Shown: positions 35,174-44,385 of the stretch, piece after piece | How positions within the stretch are numbered: position 1 is the stretch's first letter | How the letters are laid out: each line of letters starts with the position of its first letter | Origin: an uncultured Veillonella sp. | GTDB lineage: Bacteria > Bacillota > Negativicutes > Veillonellales > Veillonellaceae | Length of the DNA: 64,000 nt | NCBI GenBank assembly: GCA_902478055.1 | Contig: CABSJL010000002.1 | Span: forward strand, 1 to 64,000 | Reading direction: 5' to 3' | Notes under the pieces: generated by a model | The model's database searches: none | What the model saw: only the letters and a program-made list of their open reading frames with translations | What the model was told of the DNA's origin: nothing | Program-made: the position numbers and the translations under genes

Positions 35174-36241
35174 TTATTTTCCCTTTCTCATTAAGTCTTC
35201 AAATTCGTCAAATAAATATAGATTATCAGTAGGTCCTGGGGATGCTTCTGGATGATATTGTACAGAGAAGATAGGTAATTCTTTATGACGCATACCTTCT
35301 ACAGTACCATCATTTACACTGCGATGTGTAATTTCTACAAAGTCTGGCAAGGAAGTATCATCTACTGCATAGCCATGATTTTGAGATGTAATATATACGC
35401 GGCCTGTACGTAAATCTTGTACTGGATGGTTAGAGCCCCGGTGACCAAATTTTAATTTAAATGTTGTACCACCATAGGCTTGAGCCAATACTTGATGGCC
35501 CATGCAAATGCCGAAGATAGGCTTTTTACCGAATAATTTCTTTACTTCTTCTACAGCATAGCCAAGATCTTGAGGATCTCCAGGGCCGTTAGATAAGAAT
35601 ACACCATCTGGATTTGCTGCCAATACATCTTCAGCCTTAGCATCTGCAGGGAATACTGTTAGACGACAACCAGCTGCTTCTAAGGAGCGAAGGATATTTT
35701 CCTTTACACCATAGTCCATTACAGCTACATGGAACTCTGCATTTTTATCGCCACGCATACCTTGCCATTTTGTAGTTACACGCATAACTTGATCTGTTGG
35801 CAAGTCTTGTTTAAATAATTTTTGAATATCTTCCATAGGGTAATCAGAACGTACAAGTACGCCTTTCATTACGCCATGGTTACGAAGTACACGTGTAATA
35901 GCACGTGTATCTACATCATAAAGGCAAGGGATGCCGTGTAAACGAAGATACTCGCTAAATAAGCCTTCATTTTGCCAGTTAGATGGGAAATCACACAGTT
36001 CTCCTACGATAAAGCCTTTACAATATGGTTTAGGGCCTTGAGTAATAGCATTCAATGTACCATAATTACCGATCAAAGGATATGTTAATGTAATAATTTG
36101 ATCCGCATAGGATGGATCAGTCAAGATTTCTTGATACCCTGTCATACCTGTGTTAAATACAACTTCGCCTACTGTTGGAGCGCCACCTAATAAGGAACCT
36201 TCAAACACGGAACCATCTTCAAGAACTAACTTGCCTTTCAT
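35174..36241 (-). CDS. carA: Carbamoyl-phosphate synthase small subunit
   Basis: A 355-residue glutamine amidotransferase. The N-terminal half has the CPSase small-subunit fold (VFNTGMTGYQEILTDPSY); the class I GATase domain has the nucleophile C246 in PIFGICMGHQVLAQAYGG and the His-Glu pair in QYHPEASPGP. It delivers ammonia to CarB. Its ATG shares one base with the pyrC stop. Confidence 0.98.
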   Translation of the reverse strand: MKGKLVLEDGSVFEGSLLGGAPTVGEVVFNTGMTGYQEILTDPSYADQIITLTYPLIGNYGTLNAITQGPKPYCKGFIVGELCDFPSNWQNEGLFSEYLRLHGIPCLYDVDTRAITRVLRNHGVMKGVLVRSDYPMEDIQKLFKQDLPTDQVMRVTTKWQGMRGDKNAEFHVAVMDYGVKENILRSLEAAGCRLTVFPADAKAEDVLAANPDGVFLSNGPGDPQDLGYAVEEVKKLFGKKPIFGICMGHQVLAQAYGGTTFKLKFGHRGSNHPVQDLRTGRVYITSQNHGYAVDDTSLPDFVEITHRSVNDGTVEGMRHKELPIFSVQYHPEASPGPTDNLYLFDEFEDLMRKGK

Positions 36242-37527
36242 TATAAGACTACGCCCTCCTTCATAACTACTTTGCCATCAACTACTGTGAGTTTGGCCTT
36301 ACCTGTAACAGTCATACCATCAAATGGGCTGACTTTGCCTTTTGTATAGAATTTATTTCGATCTACTGTCCATTCTTCAGTTGTAGAGAATACAGTAATA
36401 TCTGCTGGTTTACCAACTTCAAGAACACCTGCATCAAGACGCATTAATTCAGCTGGACGTGTACTCATATAGTACACAACTTGGTCAATGCTGAGTTTAT
36501 CTGGACCATACGCATTGGTAATAACCGCTGCTAAAGATGTTTCGAGACCACTGAAACCATTAGGAGCACAGCAGAACTCATGGTCTTTTTCTTCATATGC
36601 ATGCGGTGCATGGTCTGTAATAATTGCATCGATTGTGCCATCTTTCAAGCCTTCTAATAATGCTTGACGATGATCTTCGGAGCGAATTGGAGGAGCCATT
36701 TTAAACGCTGGATTGTATTCGCGTAAATATTCATCTGTGAAAGATAAATGTTGGCTTGTAACTTCACATGTTACATTAAGACCTTTTGCTTTTGCGCGAC
36801 GAACCATGTCCACTGTATTTTTACTACTTACGTGTGCAATATGAATGTGACCGCCTGTCATTTCAGATAACAAAATATCACGAGCAACCGCTAAATCTTC
36901 AGCTACTGCAGGACGACCAATAACACCTAGTTCATAGGAAACGATACCTTCATGCATATGACCATTTTTAGTCAATGTAATATCTTCTGCATGGTCGATA
37001 ACCATTTTATTAAACATGGAGGAGTATTCTAAGGCACGACGCATAAATGCAGCATTTTCTACATAATGGCCATCATCGGAGAAAGCTACTACACCAGCTT
37101 CTGCCATATCGCCCATTTCAGCAAGTTCCTTACCTTCAAGACCTTTGGATACAGCACCAATAAATTCTACTTTCACAACGCCAGTGAGTTCAGCCTGTTT
37201 TTGTAAACCTCTTACAAGTGCAGCATTATCTACAACTGGGTTTGTATTAGCCATAGTGACTACACGTGTGAAACCACCAGCAGCAGCCGCTTGTGTACCA
37301 GAGTGGAAATCTTCTTTAGCTTCTTGGCCTGGTTCACGCAAATGTGTGTGAATATCGATAAGACCAGGTGCTACGATAAGACCTGTTGCATCATATACTT
37401 CAGCGCCTTCAGCACTCAAGTTTTGACCGATGGCTGCAATTTTACCATCTTTTACGAGAACGTCTGCTACTTCGTTTTGTTTTTTTGCCGGATTAACTAC
37501 CGTACCATTTTTAATAAGCAAGCTCAC
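36241..37527 (-). CDS. pyrC: Dihydroorotase
   Basis: A 428-residue class I dihydroorotase of the amidohydrolase family. The metal motif DIHTHLREPGQEAKED begins at about residue 58; further metal-site segments are DHAEDI, HIAHVSS and ITDHAPHAYEEKD. The chosen GTG start at 37527 has GGAGG eight nt upstream, whereas the longest frame begins at a GTG three codons earlier that would overlap the RBS. It overlaps the end of pyrB by 17 nt. Confidence 0.95.
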   Translation of the reverse strand: MSLLIKNGTVVNPAKKQNEVADVLVKDGKIAAIGQNLSAEGAEVYDATGLIVAPGLIDIHTHLREPGQEAKEDFHSGTQAAAAGGFTRVVTMANTNPVVDNAALVRGLQKQAELTGVVKVEFIGAVSKGLEGKELAEMGDMAEAGVVAFSDDGHYVENAAFMRRALEYSSMFNKMVIDHAEDITLTKNGHMHEGIVSYELGVIGRPAVAEDLAVARDILLSEMTGGHIHIAHVSSKNTVDMVRRAKAKGLNVTCEVTSQHLSFTDEYLREYNPAFKMAPPIRSEDHRQALLEGLKDGTIDAIITDHAPHAYEEKDHEFCCAPNGFSGLETSLAAVITNAYGPDKLSIDQVVYYMSTRPAELMRLDAGVLEVGKPADITVFSTTEEWTVDRNKFYTKGKVSPFDGMTVTGKAKLTVVDGKVVMKEGVVL

Positions 37528-38461
37528 TACCGTCACCTCCGATAATAGTTAAGTACAATACAGCCATACGTACAGCTACGCCATTACGTACCTGTTCTTG
37601 AATTACGGATTGATCAGAATATGCTACATCTGGTGCAATTTCAAGGCCACGGTTCATAGGACCTGGATGCATTACCATCACATCATCTTTAGCCAATTTC
37701 AATACATCATTGTTAATACCAAAGATACGTGCATATTCTCTATTTGTAGGATACAACGCAGAATGAATACGTTCTAATTGAATGCGAAGTACGTTAACCA
37801 CATCTGCATCAGCCACTGCTTCACGAATATCGTGGTGTACGGTGACACCTAATTTTTCGAGCTCTGGATATACCATAGTACGAGGACCAGCCAAATGTAC
37901 TTTAGCACCCATTTTAGTAAGGCCATAAATATTAGATCTTGCTACACGGCTATGCATAATATCGCCTAAGATAACAATTTTTAAGCCTTCAATAGATTCT
38001 TTTTTCTCTAAGATGGAATACATATCTAACAAAGCTTGTGTTGGATGTTCATGAGCACCATCACCAGCATTGATAATGATAGGATCCACTGCTTTAGTCG
38101 CGTATAGAGGAGCCCCTTCTGCACTATGACGCATTACGATAGCATCTGTGCCCATATAGGACATAGTTAGCAAGGTATCGCGGAAGCTTTCACCTTTCCC
38201 CATGGAAGAACCGCTTGGAGAAAGATTAATAACGTCAGCCCCTAAATATTTACCGGCCAATTCAAAGGAACTACGGGTACGAGTACTAGGCTCCATAAAA
38301 AGGTTAATAATGGATTTCCCCTTTAAAAGTGGAACCTTCTTATCATCAGAAAGAACGATTTTCTTCATTTTCTTTGCCACATTCAAAATCAATTTGATTT
38401 CTTCAGGTGACACATTTTGCAAACCCAATAAATGTTTGCCTTTTAGGCTAACTTGTCCCAT
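37511..38461 (-). CDS. pyrB: Aspartate carbamoyltransferase catalytic subunit
   Basis: A 316-residue enzyme forming carbamoyl-aspartate. MEPSTRTRSSFELAG (56-70) binds carbamoyl phosphate and HPTQALLDMYSI supports the active site; HPGPMNRGLEIA near the end is also typical. No pyrI regulatory subunit gene follows, so control is at transcription, as in Firmicutes. An AGGAGG RBS lies next to the attenuator stem. Confidence 0.97.
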   Translation of the reverse strand: MGQVSLKGKHLLGLQNVSPEEIKLILNVAKKMKKIVLSDDKKVPLLKGKSIINLFMEPSTRTRSSFELAGKYLGADVINLSPSGSSMGKGESFRDTLLTMSYMGTDAIVMRHSAEGAPLYATKAVDPIIINAGDGAHEHPTQALLDMYSILEKKESIEGLKIVILGDIMHSRVARSNIYGLTKMGAKVHLAGPRTMVYPELEKLGVTVHHDIREAVADADVVNVLRIQLERIHSALYPTNREYARIFGINNDVLKLAKDDVMVMHPGPMNRGLEIAPDVAYSDQSVIQEQVRNGVAVRMAVLYLTIIGGDGSELAY

Positions 38462-38484
38462 GATTTCCTCCTAACTCACGTAAC

Positions 38485-38515
38485 AAAAAAGACCTTTTGC
38501 CCAGGGCAAAAGGTC
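38485..38515 (-). terminator. Attenuator terminator of the pyr operon
   Basis: A 12-bp perfect stem (38515-38504 with 38502-38491) followed by six T lies between the PyrR-binding site and pyrB, only 24 bp before the start codon. Termination here would switch the whole pyr operon off. Confidence 0.85.
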
Positions 38516-38530
38516 AAATAGTTTGCACAA

Positions 38531-38584
38531 AGAAGCCCTTATGGGGGCGCTTCAACTATATTCCTTTCTCAGCCTCTCTGGACT
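38531..38584 (-). promoter_or_regulatory. PyrR-binding leader element
   Basis: The minus strand at 38584-38571 reads AGTCCAGAGAGGCT, the conserved PyrR-binding loop of Firmicute pyr attenuators, followed by GAGAAAGG. Just downstream GAAGC... GCTTC (38553-38531) can form another hairpin. In the known mechanism, UMP-bound PyrR holds this element so that the downstream terminator forms. The pyrR gene is not in the window. Confidence 0.85.
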
Positions 38585-38645
38585 AAATTAAAAGGTTTTG
38601 TACTATGCAATGGTCTCTCGTACCATAGGTGCATTTTCTTTATTT

Positions 38646-38674
38646 ATTGTACTGAATCTGCCCTTGAAAGTCAA
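38646..38674 (-). promoter_or_regulatory. pyr operon promoter
   Basis: On the minus strand TTGACT (38674-38669) and TACAAT (38651-38646) are separated by 17 bp. The predicted leader is about 180 nt and includes the PyrR element and the attenuator. Confidence 0.8.
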
Positions 38675-38700
38675 TGTAAAAGCGAAAGTTCATAAGTATT

Positions 38701-38739
38701 TTAAAAAGAGGACAAGCCCAGTAAAGTGGCTTGTCCTCT
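38701..38739 (-). terminator. Terminator after the coiled-coil protein gene
   Basis: A 12-bp perfect stem (38739-38728 with 38718-38707), 9-nt loop and TTTTTAA on the minus strand. It lies about 75 bp downstream of the coiled-coil gene stop, just upstream of the pyr promoter. Confidence 0.85.
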
Positions 38740-38814
38740 CTATACTTACATCATTATCCGAATCCCCAAAAACTATAATTAGACATTACTAGTTTTTATT
38801 ATTATGATCATGAA

Positions 38815-41800
38815 TTATCGATTCATAGGATACAGTTTTGGTGGATTTTGATCATCATTTTGTTGATCTTGCTGTGAACCATAAGGTGCTTGACCTTGTT
38901 GACCATTAGTCATTGGATTTTGTTGTGCATATTGTTGATTTTGTTGAGGTTGACGTTGATCACGACGACGTGTATTTTGAGATGCAGTCGGCCTTGGTTT
39001 AGTCAATTCATCAATAGATACAGCATTCGGAATGGTTACGGAAGGAGTATCTTCGTGGACGTCATCAAGTTCACTGAAGGAAGGTCCTGTCTTAGCTGCT
39101 TGGGCAGCCTTACGTTCTGCCTCAATTTGTTGACGTGCAAGCTCTGCACGACGACGAGCATTTTCTTGCTGTTCTTTGACACGTTGAATTGCTTCAGCTC
39201 GTTCTTTTGCTTTACGTTCCACTTCAGCTTGTGCAAGTGCCTGTTGACGAGCTTCTTCTGCTTTGCGTTCCGCTTCTAAATGAGCTTGGTAGCGTTCTTC
39301 AGCAATACGTTTTGCCTCTGCTGCTTGACGTTCAGCTTCTGCTCGTTCTTCAGCCAATCTAGCTTGTTCAGCCTTATGTGCCTCAGCAGCTATACGAGCT
39401 TCTTCGGCTTTACGAGCTTCTTCTGCTCGTCTAGCTTCTTCTATGCGACGAGCTTCCTCTGCTCTACGAGCCTCTTCTGCACGTTTCGCTTCGGCTGCGA
39501 TTCGAGCTTCCTCTGCCTTACGTAATTCTTCCTGACGTTTTGCTTCAGCAGCAACGCGGGCTTCTTCGGCTTTACGGGCCGCTTCAAGACGTTCTTGTTC
39601 AGCCTTGCGTTGTGCCTCTAGTCTAGCCGCTTCTAAACGACGTGCTTCTTCTGCTCTTCGTGCTTCTTCTGCCAAACGAGCTTGTTCAGCTTTACGAGCC
39701 GCTTCAATTCGAGCTTCTTCAGCCTTACGAGCTTCTTCAGCACGTTTAGCCTCTGCTGCACGACGCGCTTCCTCAGCTTTACGAGCGGCTTCGATCCGAG
39801 CCTCTTCTGCCTTGCGCGCTTCCTCTGCACGACGCGCTTCCTCAGCTTTTCTTGCTGCTTCAATACGTTGTGCTTCTAAGGCAGCTTTTGCCTCTGCTGC
39901 TTTACGAGCATCTTCTTGACGTTTCGCTTCTAATGCAGCTTGTTCAGCTGCACGTTGGGCTTCTAGTGCTGCTTTTGCTTCGGCTGCTTTACGTGCTTCT
40001 TCGGCACGGCGTGCTTCCAATGCTTCTTGTTCCGCTTTTCGTTGTGCTTCTAAACGTGCTTTTGCTTCAGCAGCTAAACGTTCTTCTTCAGCTTTTTTCG
40101 CTTCTAAAGCGGCCTTTTCTGCTGCCCGTTGTGCTTCAAAACGTGCCTTAGCTTCAGCGGCTTGTCTAGCTTCTTCTGCCTTTCGTGCTGCTTCAATACG
40201 AGCCGCTTCAATTCTGCGTTCTTCTTCAAGACGTTTTGCTTCAGCCGCTACACGAGCTTCCTCCGCTTTACGTGCTGCCTCTAAACGATCGGCTTCCGCC
40301 TTTCTAGCAGCTTCAATACGCGCCATTTCAGCTTTACGTTCTTCTTCAGCCTTACGAGCTTCAACTACCTTTCGATCAAGCTCAGCTTTTCTTTCTGCCT
40401 CTAAGCGTTTAGCCTCTTCTGCTTGTCGCATTTCCTCAGCCTTTTTCGCTTCTAAGGCCGCTTTGTCTTTAGCAGCTTGCGCCTCTTGAGCAGCCTTCAA
40501 CTCGGCAGCCTTACGATCAGCTTCAGCTTTCTCAGCCATTTTACGCTCAATTTCAGCATGTTTAGCTTCTGCAGCCTTGCGTGCTATTTCTGCTTTTTCG
40601 GCAGCTAATTTAGCTTCTTCCGCTTTTTTACGAGCTAATGCTTCCTCAGCTTCTTTCGCTTTTTTAAGTTGTGCCTCTTTTTTAGCATCAGCAGCTGCTT
40701 TATCGCTCAATTTTTTTGTTTCTTCGTGAGCAATTGTTTCTGCCTGTTTTGCAGGAGTCATAGTAGATTTAGATGTATCTACAGTACCCTTATTGCTATC
40801 TTTACCATTGATAGGACCTACAGGAATTTGTGTACCACTTTGAGTTGGATGACCCAAACTGTCTGTTACATCTTTTGGTACATTGACCGCAATAGTCTGA
40901 TGTTTTTGTGGATTTGCAAGAGATTCAGGAATCAATAAGAATCGTATTGGCAAATTAGATGCACCTGCCGGCATGAAGTTTAATGTTAACAAATCGCCTG
41001 CATTATAATTACCCATAAGACGGCTATCTAATATAGTACCGTCCCCTAGTGCAGTAATCCCATCAGCACCACCGATATGATAGGTACGCGTATCGGTTTG
41101 ACCTCTACGGGCACCTTGTTGATGAAGTGCTTTTACCGTAAAGGAGCCAGAATAAGGCCCACCAAGAGGGTTAAAATACAATCTAAACGGTTCATTACCC
41201 TTTGTAGGAATTTTTAAAGTATATGAAACACCATAGTTACCACGGTCACGAACAAATGCTTTATTTTGCATTTCATCTACACCATTGATAAAGGCATCCT
41301 CACGGTCGTTACCAACTTCAACAAAAGCACCGCCTAAGGCAGTATCAAAAGGTGTAGTAACCTCCATATTACGCTTTGAACCAGTATATGTACCGCGCAA
41401 TTGAATTTCATCAATAGGTAAGTTCTTAGCCCAATGTGATGCATCGACGGCATCCATACCCATAGGTAGCATCATAACGCGGGCAAAGATTGGCGCCTCT
41501 GTTTTAATATCTACAATGCCTGTAAATAACGCATCTTGATATACCGGTGTATTTTCCAAATCAGTAAAGATTAATTGACGCCCTTGGGGAGGAATGCTTA
41601 GCGAGTATAATGGTCTCGCATTTGGACTTTCATCTAAAGGATGCTCTAAATCCTTGCGGGATAAATCGCGACCAGCAGCAAAATAATCTGGCGTTGCCAC
41701 AGATTTTAACTGTCTCATTACATGAACAGTATTAGGATATGCCGTTTGATTTTCTAGTACGATAGCAATCTTATGGGGCTGATCCATTTCATTTACGTGA

Positions 41801-42048
41801 TAAAAATAAATGCGGCCATTCCCATTAATAGTACCAGCACTAAGTGTACCGCCTACTGGTCCTACATATTCAGGGCTATCCGATAATAGCAATGTATCCG
41901 TTTGAGACACCAAGCTTGGTGGCAACGGAGAAAACTGAAAATATCCAATTGATTGTAAATCTATATCACGAGCCTCTACATGGCCTGTAAGCGCAGCCAT
42001 GGCGGCCATGGCCGCAGCTACACAATATTTTGATTTATAAGAAAACAT
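38815..42048 (-). CDS. Very large secreted coiled-coil (TolA-like helical) protein
   Basis: A 1077-residue protein with no recognised full-length homologue. Residues 1-26 look like a signal peptide ending HVEA. Residues about 30-400 are a globular, beta-rich domain that I do not recognise (SIGYFQFSPLPPSLVSQ onward). Residues about 436-986 are an almost unbroken run of Ala, Glu, Arg and Lys with units such as EARKAEEARIEAARKAEE, the composition of a single long helix or coiled coil, as in TolA domain II. The tail (from about 1010) is Gln/Asn/Pro-rich and ends PPKLYPMNR. TolA itself has a membrane anchor and TolQR neighbours, absent here. It starts 12 bp after whiA, with GAGGT as RBS, so it shares that operon. 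Confidence 0.75.
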   Translation of the reverse strand: MFSYKSKYCVAAAMAAMAALTGHVEARDIDLQSIGYFQFSPLPPSLVSQTDTLLLSDSPEYVGPVGGTLSAGTINGNGRIYFYHVNEMDQPHKIAIVLENQTAYPNTVHVMRQLKSVATPDYFAAGRDLSRKDLEHPLDESPNARPLYSLSIPPQGRQLIFTDLENTPVYQDALFTGIVDIKTEAPIFARVMMLPMGMDAVDASHWAKNLPIDEIQLRGTYTGSKRNMEVTTPFDTALGGAFVEVGNDREDAFINGVDEMQNKAFVRDRGNYGVSYTLKIPTKGNEPFRLYFNPLGGPYSGSFTVKALHQQGARRGQTDTRTYHIGGADGITALGDGTILDSRLMGNYNAGDLLTLNFMPAGASNLPIRFLLIPESLANPQKHQTIAVNVPKDVTDSLGHPTQSGTQIPVGPINGKDSNKGTVDTSKSTMTPAKQAETIAHEETKKLSDKAAADAKKEAQLKKAKEAEEALARKKAEEAKLAAEKAEIARKAAEAKHAEIERKMAEKAEADRKAAELKAAQEAQAAKDKAALEAKKAEEMRQAEEAKRLEAERKAELDRKVVEARKAEEERKAEMARIEAARKAEADRLEAARKAEEARVAAEAKRLEEERRIEAARIEAARKAEEARQAAEAKARFEAQRAAEKAALEAKKAEEERLAAEAKARLEAQRKAEQEALEARRAEEARKAAEAKAALEAQRAAEQAALEAKRQEDARKAAEAKAALEAQRIEAARKAEEARRAEEARKAEEARIEAARKAEEARRAAEAKRAEEARKAEEARIEAARKAEQARLAEEARRAEEARRLEAARLEAQRKAEQERLEAARKAEEARVAAEAKRQEELRKAEEARIAAEAKRAEEARRAEEARRIEEARRAEEARKAEEARIAAEAHKAEQARLAEERAEAERQAAEAKRIAEERYQAHLEAERKAEEARQQALAQAEVERKAKERAEAIQRVKEQQENARRRAELARQQIEAERKAAQAAKTGPSFSELDDVHEDTPSVTIPNAVSIDELTKPRPTASQNTRRRDQRQPQQNQQYAQQNPMTNGQQGQAPYGSQQDQQNDDQNPPKLYPMNR

Positions 42049-42060
42049 ATATTAATACCT

Positions 42061-43008
42061 CTATATTTCTTCAAGCCCCATAGGGTCATACGTAAGTGCT
42101 AATGCTTCGATTTTCTTTAAACGATGGCCAATACCCGACTTGGATAATTCGCCATCCATCAATTCTTCTAGCTCTTTTAAGCTCGCTTCTGGATTGTCCC
42201 ATCTCAGTCTGGCTACAATCCTCAACTTGTCAGGCAATGCATCAATGCCAATTTCTCTATCGATGATTCGAATTGCTTTTACCTGACGTACTGCAGCATC
42301 TACAACCTTTTGTAAATTGGCGGTCTCACAGTTTACTTGCCGATTGATTTGATTTCGCACAGTCTTCATAATGCGCACATTTTCAAACTCCATCAAGGCT
42401 GATTGAGCGCCCATGATCTGCAAGCAATTCGTTACTGCGTCGCCTTCTTTAAGGTATACCACATATTCTTCTTTACGCTCCGTCAATCCTGCATGAATGT
42501 GAAAGAGTCGCAATACGTGAATAATTTCCTTTGCAAAATTCTCATTACCGGTCATAAACTCAAGATGATAATCACTTTGTGGCTTATTAACAGAGCCTCC
42601 ACCTAAAAAAGCGCCCCGTAAAAAGGCACGTCGTGCCTCCATAGATTTAAGCCAACTACGAGGAATTTGTTCAGTTACAGGCCATAAAGCAAGATCTTCT
42701 AAAGCCTGTCGCCCTTCTATGGATGGCTCCACAGATAAGGTATACATATTTTTCTTACGCAAGTTAAGCCCTTGTCGTACTAATACATTGGTAGGCAATT
42801 CATATTGTTTCTTTAAGATGCCTAACAAGCGACGAGCTACTGCATTATTTGCAGTAGCTAATCTAATACCAACAGCGCCCTTCATCCCTAAAATGATAGA
42901 TCCACCCATGCGCAATAAGCAAGACGCTTCAATTTTCATGGCCACATCTGCATCACTAGAGGATTCATATTGGCATAATTCATTTTTTACATCTTCAGCA
43001 AATGACAT
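42061..43008 (-). CDS. whiA: DNA-binding protein WhiA
   Basis: A 315-residue WhiA protein, with an N-terminal degenerate LAGLIDADG homing-endonuclease-like fold (FLRGAFLGGGSVNKPQSDYHLEF) and a C-terminal helix-turn-helix (ARLRWDNPEASLKELEELMDGELSKSG, split here over two helices). In Streptomyces it controls sporulation; in Firmicutes it affects division and chromosome segregation. The yvcK-whiA and rapZ linkage is highly conserved. Confidence 0.95.
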   Translation of the reverse strand: MSFAEDVKNELCQYESSSDADVAMKIEASCLLRMGGSIILGMKGAVGIRLATANNAVARRLLGILKKQYELPTNVLVRQGLNLRKKNMYTLSVEPSIEGRQALEDLALWPVTEQIPRSWLKSMEARRAFLRGAFLGGGSVNKPQSDYHLEFMTGNENFAKEIIHVLRLFHIHAGLTERKEEYVVYLKEGDAVTNCLQIMGAQSALMEFENVRIMKTVRNQINRQVNCETANLQKVVDAAVRQVKAIRIIDREIGIDALPDKLRIVARLRWDNPEASLKELEELMDGELSKSGIGHRLKKIEALALTYDPMGLEEI

Positions 43009-43023
43009 AGGTATCCCTTCTCA

Positions 43024-44373
43024 TTAATGATCATCTCGTTGGAGATAATACTCTAAGATATGTGGTTCAGTATCCGATTGCATGGCGTGAACAATATCCA
43101 TAATTACTTTACCCAACCGTTCTGGATCATGAACAGCTGGCTTTTTCGGACTAATTAAAGTAGCCCGAATCGTGCGAATCCCTTTAGCTTGTAGTTTCTT
43201 AGTATCTAATGCTACAGGCTCTGAACCTACGGCACTATATTGTTCTACCATTTGAATTGGTAGTGGACCATCGTTTGCCAGTACAGTATCTACAATACCT
43301 TCCCCACCATGAGCGATGAGTGCCTCTACGTGATCACTAAGCGTATAACCTGAAGTTTCTCCAGGTTGAGTCATAACATTGGCAATATAAATTTTATTTG
43401 CCTTACTAGCACGTATATGAGATGCAATTTTATCAGTTAACAAGTTTGGAATGATACTTGTATATAAACTACCAGGTCCAAAAATGATGACATCTGCTTC
43501 ATCGATAGCACGTAACGCAGCACCTTCCGGCTTTGGTTGCGCCGGTTCGCTATACATATGGCGAATGGTTTTACCAGAGTTTGGAATATTACTTTCACCT
43601 TCTACAATGGTACCATCTGTCATCTCAGCTACCAATTTAATGAACTCTGTAGATGAAGGAATTACACGACCGCGTACACGTAGTAATTTACTAGCTGCTT
43701 CAAGTGCTTCCTCCACATCGCCATCGTATACTTGAGCAAGTGCTGTAATAAAGAGATTGCCAAAACTATGTCCAGATAGCTCATTTTCCCCTTCAAAGCG
43801 GTAGCGGAAAAGATTTTCCATAACCCCTTCTTGTTCTGCTAATGCGACCAAGCAGTTTCGTAAGTCACCAGGGGCAATCATTTTAAAATCTTCCCGTAAA
43901 CGACCTGATGAACCACCATCGTCAGCTACTGTAACAATAGCTGATAAATTAGATGTGTGTGTTTTCAATCCACGCAATAGATTAGACAATCCTGTACCAC
44001 CGCCGATAACAACGATTTTAGGACCTTTATCAAGTCGTATATTTTGGAAGATAATATCTGATACCTTACTATCAGGATTAGGCAATACAGCACGAATAAT
44101 CGTTTTAATAACCTTACTAGTACCAATTAGCATTAGAACAGCGCCAATCGATAATATAACTGCACCCACAGCAATGAGCACATTATAATTGTAAAAGCCC
44201 GTCATATTATAAGAAAAGGCCAGTACAACATCTTCAAGAACGGCAAGCCATTGATAGTTAAACATCAATGATATGCCAATGATTAAAAGACCTACACCAC
44301 AACTAAATAGGGCAAGCCAACGTTTTATATTTAGGCCCGGTATAAGCCACCGAAACCATCTTTTTCGCAACAT
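43024..44373 (-). CDS. yvcK: YvcK/CofD-like gluconeogenesis factor
   Basis: A 449-residue protein. Two N-terminal membrane helices (about 15-40 and 60-85) precede a CofD-like domain starting VVIGGGTGLSNLLRGLK, with VTVADDGGSSGRLR, and IFGPGSLYTSIIPNLL. YvcK binds UDP-sugars and is needed for growth on gluconeogenic carbon and for wall synthesis in Bacillus. The N-terminal membrane extension is absent from the Bacillus protein but common in clostridia and Negativicutes. It fits an organism living on lactate. Confidence 0.92.
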   Translation of the reverse strand: MLRKRWFRWLIPGLNIKRWLALFSCGVGLLIIGISLMFNYQWLAVLEDVVLAFSYNMTGFYNYNVLIAVGAVILSIGAVLMLIGTSKVIKTIIRAVLPNPDSKVSDIIFQNIRLDKGPKIVVIGGGTGLSNLLRGLKTHTSNLSAIVTVADDGGSSGRLREDFKMIAPGDLRNCLVALAEQEGVMENLFRYRFEGENELSGHSFGNLFITALAQVYDGDVEEALEAASKLLRVRGRVIPSSTEFIKLVAEMTDGTIVEGESNIPNSGKTIRHMYSEPAQPKPEGAALRAIDEADVIIFGPGSLYTSIIPNLLTDKIASHIRASKANKIYIANVMTQPGETSGYTLSDHVEALIAHGGEGIVDTVLANDGPLPIQMVEQYSAVGSEPVALDTKKLQAKGIRTIRATLISPKKPAVHDPERLGKVIMDIVHAMQSDTEPHILEYYLQRDDH

Positions 44374-44385
44374 AAGAACCCCTAT

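Noticed and set aside
38890..40151. Several plus-strand open frames of 60-130 codons opposite the coiled-coil gene
   Set aside because: They arise from the Ala/Glu/Arg/Lys-rich codons of the minus-strand gene, which lack stops in other frames. They have low-complexity Ser/Cys/Leu/Phe products and no ribosome-binding sites.
39090..40740. Apparent tandem repeat array in DNA
   Set aside because: Repetition is at the protein level with varied codons; there is no fixed repeat unit or spacer, so it is not a CRISPR or satellite array.
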